From Spongiibacteraceae bacterium (GTDB taxonomy: Bacteria > Pseudomonadota > Gammaproteobacteria > Pseudomonadales > Dasaniaceae): a stretch of 64,000 nucleotides of DNA. The position numbers were made by a program, and so were the translations under genes. Within the stretch, counting starts at the first letter, position 1. Each line of letters starts with the position of its first letter. This document shows, in pieces, positions 61,200 to 64,000 of this stretch. The notes beneath the pieces were generated by a model that was not told the DNA's origin, did not search any database, and saw only the letters and a list, made by a program, of their open reading frames with translations. Where the stretch lies: the NCBI GenBank assembly GCA_028280715.1, contig JANQLG010000050.1, positions 1-64,000 on the forward strand. The letters run 5' to 3'.

Positions 61200-63914
61200 T
61201 TATTTAACCAAACCTGAAACTTTAGCCTCAAATACCGCCTCTGTTCGGCTGGACACATCCATCTTGTGGTAAATATTGGAGAGGTGCCATTTTACCGTGC
61301 CAATACTAATTTCCAGTGCTTCCGAAATGTCTTTATTAGACAAACCACTGGATAACAGCATCAGAATTTCCAATTCCTTACTGCTTAATTTAGCAGCGCC
61401 CTCCTCTTCTGGTTTAGCCATTGCTGCCAAGGCAGTGGCATTATCTGCCGTATGGCTATTCAGCAACGCGGTCAGTGGATTTAGCGCTTTAACCGACTTT
61501 GCACATTCCTCTGCCAACGCTAACACACTCTCACCACCATCCATTATCACCCGGCTAAATCCACCCTCAACACAATAATTTAAAGCCGGTAGTAGAATGT
61601 CCCGCGCTTTTTTCGTATTGCCCATGCTCAGCAACACCATGGCCCAACCCACTCGCATTCTGGCAGCATCCAACAATGCACCTTTGCTTTCCATTAATTC
61701 TGTTTTCTGCTGGAAATCTGTTTCAAAGGAGACATCGATTTTGGCAATTTGAGCAAAATAGGCCATCGCTAATAAGTAGTAGGTATTTATTTCCTGATTA
61801 ACAACGGGTTCATTTTCTTCCACATTGAGCATGGCCTCCAGTTCCTGCAAGTATTGACTGGCAACCATTTGTTTTTTCTCTTTGACAGCAGCTACAACAT
61901 ATCCATATAAACAGGCAGCCGTCATACGGTGCCAACCGCGATCCTGAGCAACGCGTTTTCCTCTGCTGAGAATCTCCTGCGCTCGTACAAAATTGCCGCT
62001 ATGAATTTGCGATTTGGCATAAGATAAATAAGCTCGAATAGCCGCTGTTATCAATCCACCCAGATCAATAACATCCAATCGAAATGAAATAATTTGTTCG
62101 ATTTGATCAAGCTGATTACTTTCGTAAAAATATTCCGCCAGGTAACCGGCCGCAATTGCAGAAGCAATAACATCGTTGCCGACAAAATTTTCTGCTAACT
62201 CGTAACCATGCTTTAAGTATTGCTCAGCTTCAGAAAACCTCCCCCTAAGCAATAACACATTACCTGTTAGCACATCATTGTAGGTTTTCACAAAGATATT
62301 TTTATCATCAATATGTTGAGCAAGCTGTTGTTGATACGCCGAAGCTGCCTCAAAGTCCATCTCCTGCACAGCACAATAGGTCATAATGTTTTGCAAAACA
62401 CCCTGACTCCAGTGACTTAACTCCAACCCCGAATTTAAGGTATTTTTTGCAATTACTGCTGCATCGGCGAATTTTTCATTGTAAGCAGAATTAAGTGCTG
62501 TGATAGTTTGCAGTGTGGCGTAAGCCGAATCGGTTAAGAAAATTTCCTCATCATCCAGCCGCCGCTGTAATGACTTCAATCCTTCATCAACTTGTTTTGC
62601 TTTAAAGGAGAAAGTTAATGCCCATAGCTCAGCCAGCTGAAGAACAGCTTCATGGTGCTGTGAAAACTTAACACCTAAACCCTTAAGCTGATTGACCCAA
62701 TCCTGAAGAGTGTTTAACTCACTGCGTAAAATAAGCTCAACGGCTACCTCTTCGAGGTTCAACAGGATGCCATCAGAATCACTGACAAATAGTCCGTGAT
62801 AAACCGCCTCCCGTACATCTTTATTCTTTTGGTACCAAGCCTCGGCCTTGCGATGTAATCGCTCCACTTCTGAAGCTGACGCTTCTTCAAATCGTGATTG
62901 CAAATAGGTTTTAAAAAGTGGTTGCAATCTACTTTTTTTCTCTTCGAAACAAGTACTAAAAATTTGCTGATCCTGGAATTCAGCAATCAATTTTTGATCA
63001 ACCTCTAAAAGTTCACATAATTGTTGCTCAAAATAAGTATTCAGCAAACTACAACAATATAAAATCTTTAATGTTTGTTCAGATAACTGCTGACAAAAAG
63101 CGTCATAAAATTCATTCAGCTCCTGCTTAATTGATTCAATAGTCTGCCACTTTTTCGTTGATTTTTTTCCAGGCACCAAACTTAACGCATAGGGCCAACC
63201 CAATGAGCATTCATATAGCTCATGAATATAATTTTCATCCACGTCCAATTGATAAACCGTTTTTAACAGGTCGCGCGTTTCAGACAACGTAAAACGCAAT
63301 TCATCAAAACCAATGGATATCCAGCGTTTCGATTTCAGCGCTTTGATACTGATAGGCAATTTATTTCGACTGGCACAAATCAATTGAAAGTCAGATGGCG
63401 CATTTTCCAATAACAACTCGACAAATTGCCAAATATTGGAATCCTGCAAATACTCACAGCAATCCATGATGATATTTACAGGTTGGTTATACTGAAACAA
63501 CTCATTGCAAAACACTGCCATAGCCAATTGCGGAGGACATTCTCCACCAGCCAACAGTAGAAACTGCAAGCGCTCACCCAAGTCCGGGTAAGTCCTTCTT
63601 AGCGATAATGAAAAAGCGCCGAGGAAACGCTGCAAATTGTTTTCGTTAGATGTAACCGTCAACCAGGCATGGGGACGCCGAATTTTCGTATGTTGCTCCC
63701 AATAAATTTGTGACAGTAATTCCGTCTTACCTGATCCCGGAGGGGCATTAAAACCCACTAGAACAGGATTATCGACAGCAGCCAGCAGTTCGGTGAACCG
63801 AGGTCTATGAAGGGTATTGCGAGAAACGCGAGGAGGTTTCAGCTGGCTATCCAGAATTGGGATAGCGGCACCATCGACACTAGACTCATTACTAGATTCG
63901 TTACTAAGCTCCAA
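61200..63914 (-). CDS. MalT-like LuxR-family transcriptional activator
   Basis: A 904-residue regulator of the MalT/LAL type. Residues 50-70 carry the P-loop GFNAPPGSGKTELL, with a WLTVTSNENN segment and LICASRN (Walker B region) after it, typical of the STAND ATPase. The middle (about 350-820) is helical repeat and should bind an inducer. The C-terminal 65 residues are a LuxR helix-turn-helix (LSSKELEILMLLSSGLSNKDISEAL...GTVKWHLSNIYHKM). It is a strong candidate activator of the neighbouring exported catabolic genes. Its own start lies 86 bp inside the window end. Confidence 0.9.
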   Translation of the reverse strand: MELSNESSNESSVDGAAIPILDSQLKPPRVSRNTLHRPRFTELLAAVDNPVLVGFNAPPGSGKTELLSQIYWEQHTKIRRPHAWLTVTSNENNLQRFLGAFSLSLRRTYPDLGERLQFLLLAGGECPPQLAMAVFCNELFQYNQPVNIIMDCCEYLQDSNIWQFVELLLENAPSDFQLICASRNKLPISIKALKSKRWISIGFDELRFTLSETRDLLKTVYQLDVDENYIHELYECSLGWPYALSLVPGKKSTKKWQTIESIKQELNEFYDAFCQQLSEQTLKILYCCSLLNTYFEQQLCELLEVDQKLIAEFQDQQIFSTCFEEKKSRLQPLFKTYLQSRFEEASASEVERLHRKAEAWYQKNKDVREAVYHGLFVSDSDGILLNLEEVAVELILRSELNTLQDWVNQLKGLGVKFSQHHEAVLQLAELWALTFSFKAKQVDEGLKSLQRRLDDEEIFLTDSAYATLQTITALNSAYNEKFADAAVIAKNTLNSGLELSHWSQGVLQNIMTYCAVQEMDFEAASAYQQQLAQHIDDKNIFVKTYNDVLTGNVLLLRGRFSEAEQYLKHGYELAENFVGNDVIASAIAAGYLAEYFYESNQLDQIEQIISFRLDVIDLGGLITAAIRAYLSYAKSQIHSGNFVRAQEILSRGKRVAQDRGWHRMTAACLYGYVVAAVKEKKQMVASQYLQELEAMLNVEENEPVVNQEINTYYLLAMAYFAQIAKIDVSFETDFQQKTELMESKGALLDAARMRVGWAMVLLSMGNTKKARDILLPALNYCVEGGFSRVIMDGGESVLALAEECAKSVKALNPLTALLNSHTADNATALAAMAKPEEEGAAKLSSKELEILMLLSSGLSNKDISEALEISIGTVKWHLSNIYHKMDVSSRTEAVFEAKVSGLVK

Positions 63915-64000
63915 GACCGACTACAACCTCTTTTTATTTTAAACAGGTGAGTTCGGAGTATAGACACGCTGAACCTAAAAAAAAACAGCCTCAGAGCAAA

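Noticed and set aside
1-64000. CRISPR arrays, tRNA and rRNA genes
   Set aside because: No regularly spaced direct repeats and no cloverleaf or rRNA signature that I could recognise by reading; a dedicated scan would be decisive.

Overview
The window reads as chromosomal DNA of a marine-type gammaproteobacterium, possibly from the Cellvibrionales/Spongiibacteraceae area. This placement is inferred from recognisable proteins only (a gammaproteobacterial DnaA C-terminus, an NsrR/truncated-haemoglobin pair, SirB-like and YdiI-like proteins, a Zur-type zinc module, and many exported quinoproteins and c-type cytochromes). I recognised no tRNA or rRNA genes and no CRISPR array.

Layout. (1) 0-7.8 kb holds single housekeeping-like genes: a thioesterase, a secreted beta-propeller, a fructosamine-kinase-like protein, a solute-binding protein, a lipoprotein, a truncated haemoglobin facing nsrR across a clear NsrR operator, a TAT-exported intradiol dioxygenase and a SirB-like membrane protein. 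(2) 7.8-24.1 kb is an accessory region cut into short modules by six copies or fragments (A-F) of one dispersed palindromic repeat. The modules are: a cysteine synthase-glutaredoxin fusion with cardiolipin synthase and patatin; a probable defence island (12.7-18.3 kb) with a membrane coiled-coil/DUF2971-like gene pair and a retron (phosphoribosyltransferase-like protein, winged-helix protein, msr-msd RNA, reverse transcriptase and an unfamiliar fourth gene); a hydrolase-OsmC fusion; a winged-helix/nucleotidyltransferase pair; and an enoyl-reductase-like gene with a TetR regulator. (3) 24.1-32.9 kb has a dnaA standing apart from dnaN, with an extra N-terminal domain and paired DnaA boxes in its promoter. 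It also has a zinc-limitation module (His/Glu-rich TonB receptor, dihydroorotase, FolE2) lying between two direct copies of the 3' end of a MOSC gene. (4) 33-37 kb holds poorly known small secreted proteins and membrane proteins. (5) 37-61 kb is a large catabolic locus whose enzymes nearly all carry export signals.

How the genes may work together. Two divergent operons around 48.4-48.9 kb each end or begin with a PQQ-dependent dehydrogenase paired with a small c-type cytochrome. One adds HpcH/HpaI-type aldolase, fumarylacetoacetase-type hydrolase, flavin amine-oxidase-like, dihaem cytochrome and RidA-like proteins; the other adds three epoxide-hydrolase-type alpha/beta hydrolases and a haem-bearing propeller protein. 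Almost all have Sec, TAT or lipoprotein signals, so an oxidation pathway running in the periplasm is the simplest reading; its substrate cannot be told from sequence. TetR and MalT-like LuxR regulators, two membrane paralogs and a luciferase-like oxidoreductase close the locus.

The features most worth follow-up are the retron operon with its fourth gene, the DUF2971-like pair, the repeat family whose hairpins differ in sequence but keep perfect pairing, the two cases where a gene's 3' end is duplicated on both sides of a gene module, the extended DnaA, and the exported catabolic locus.
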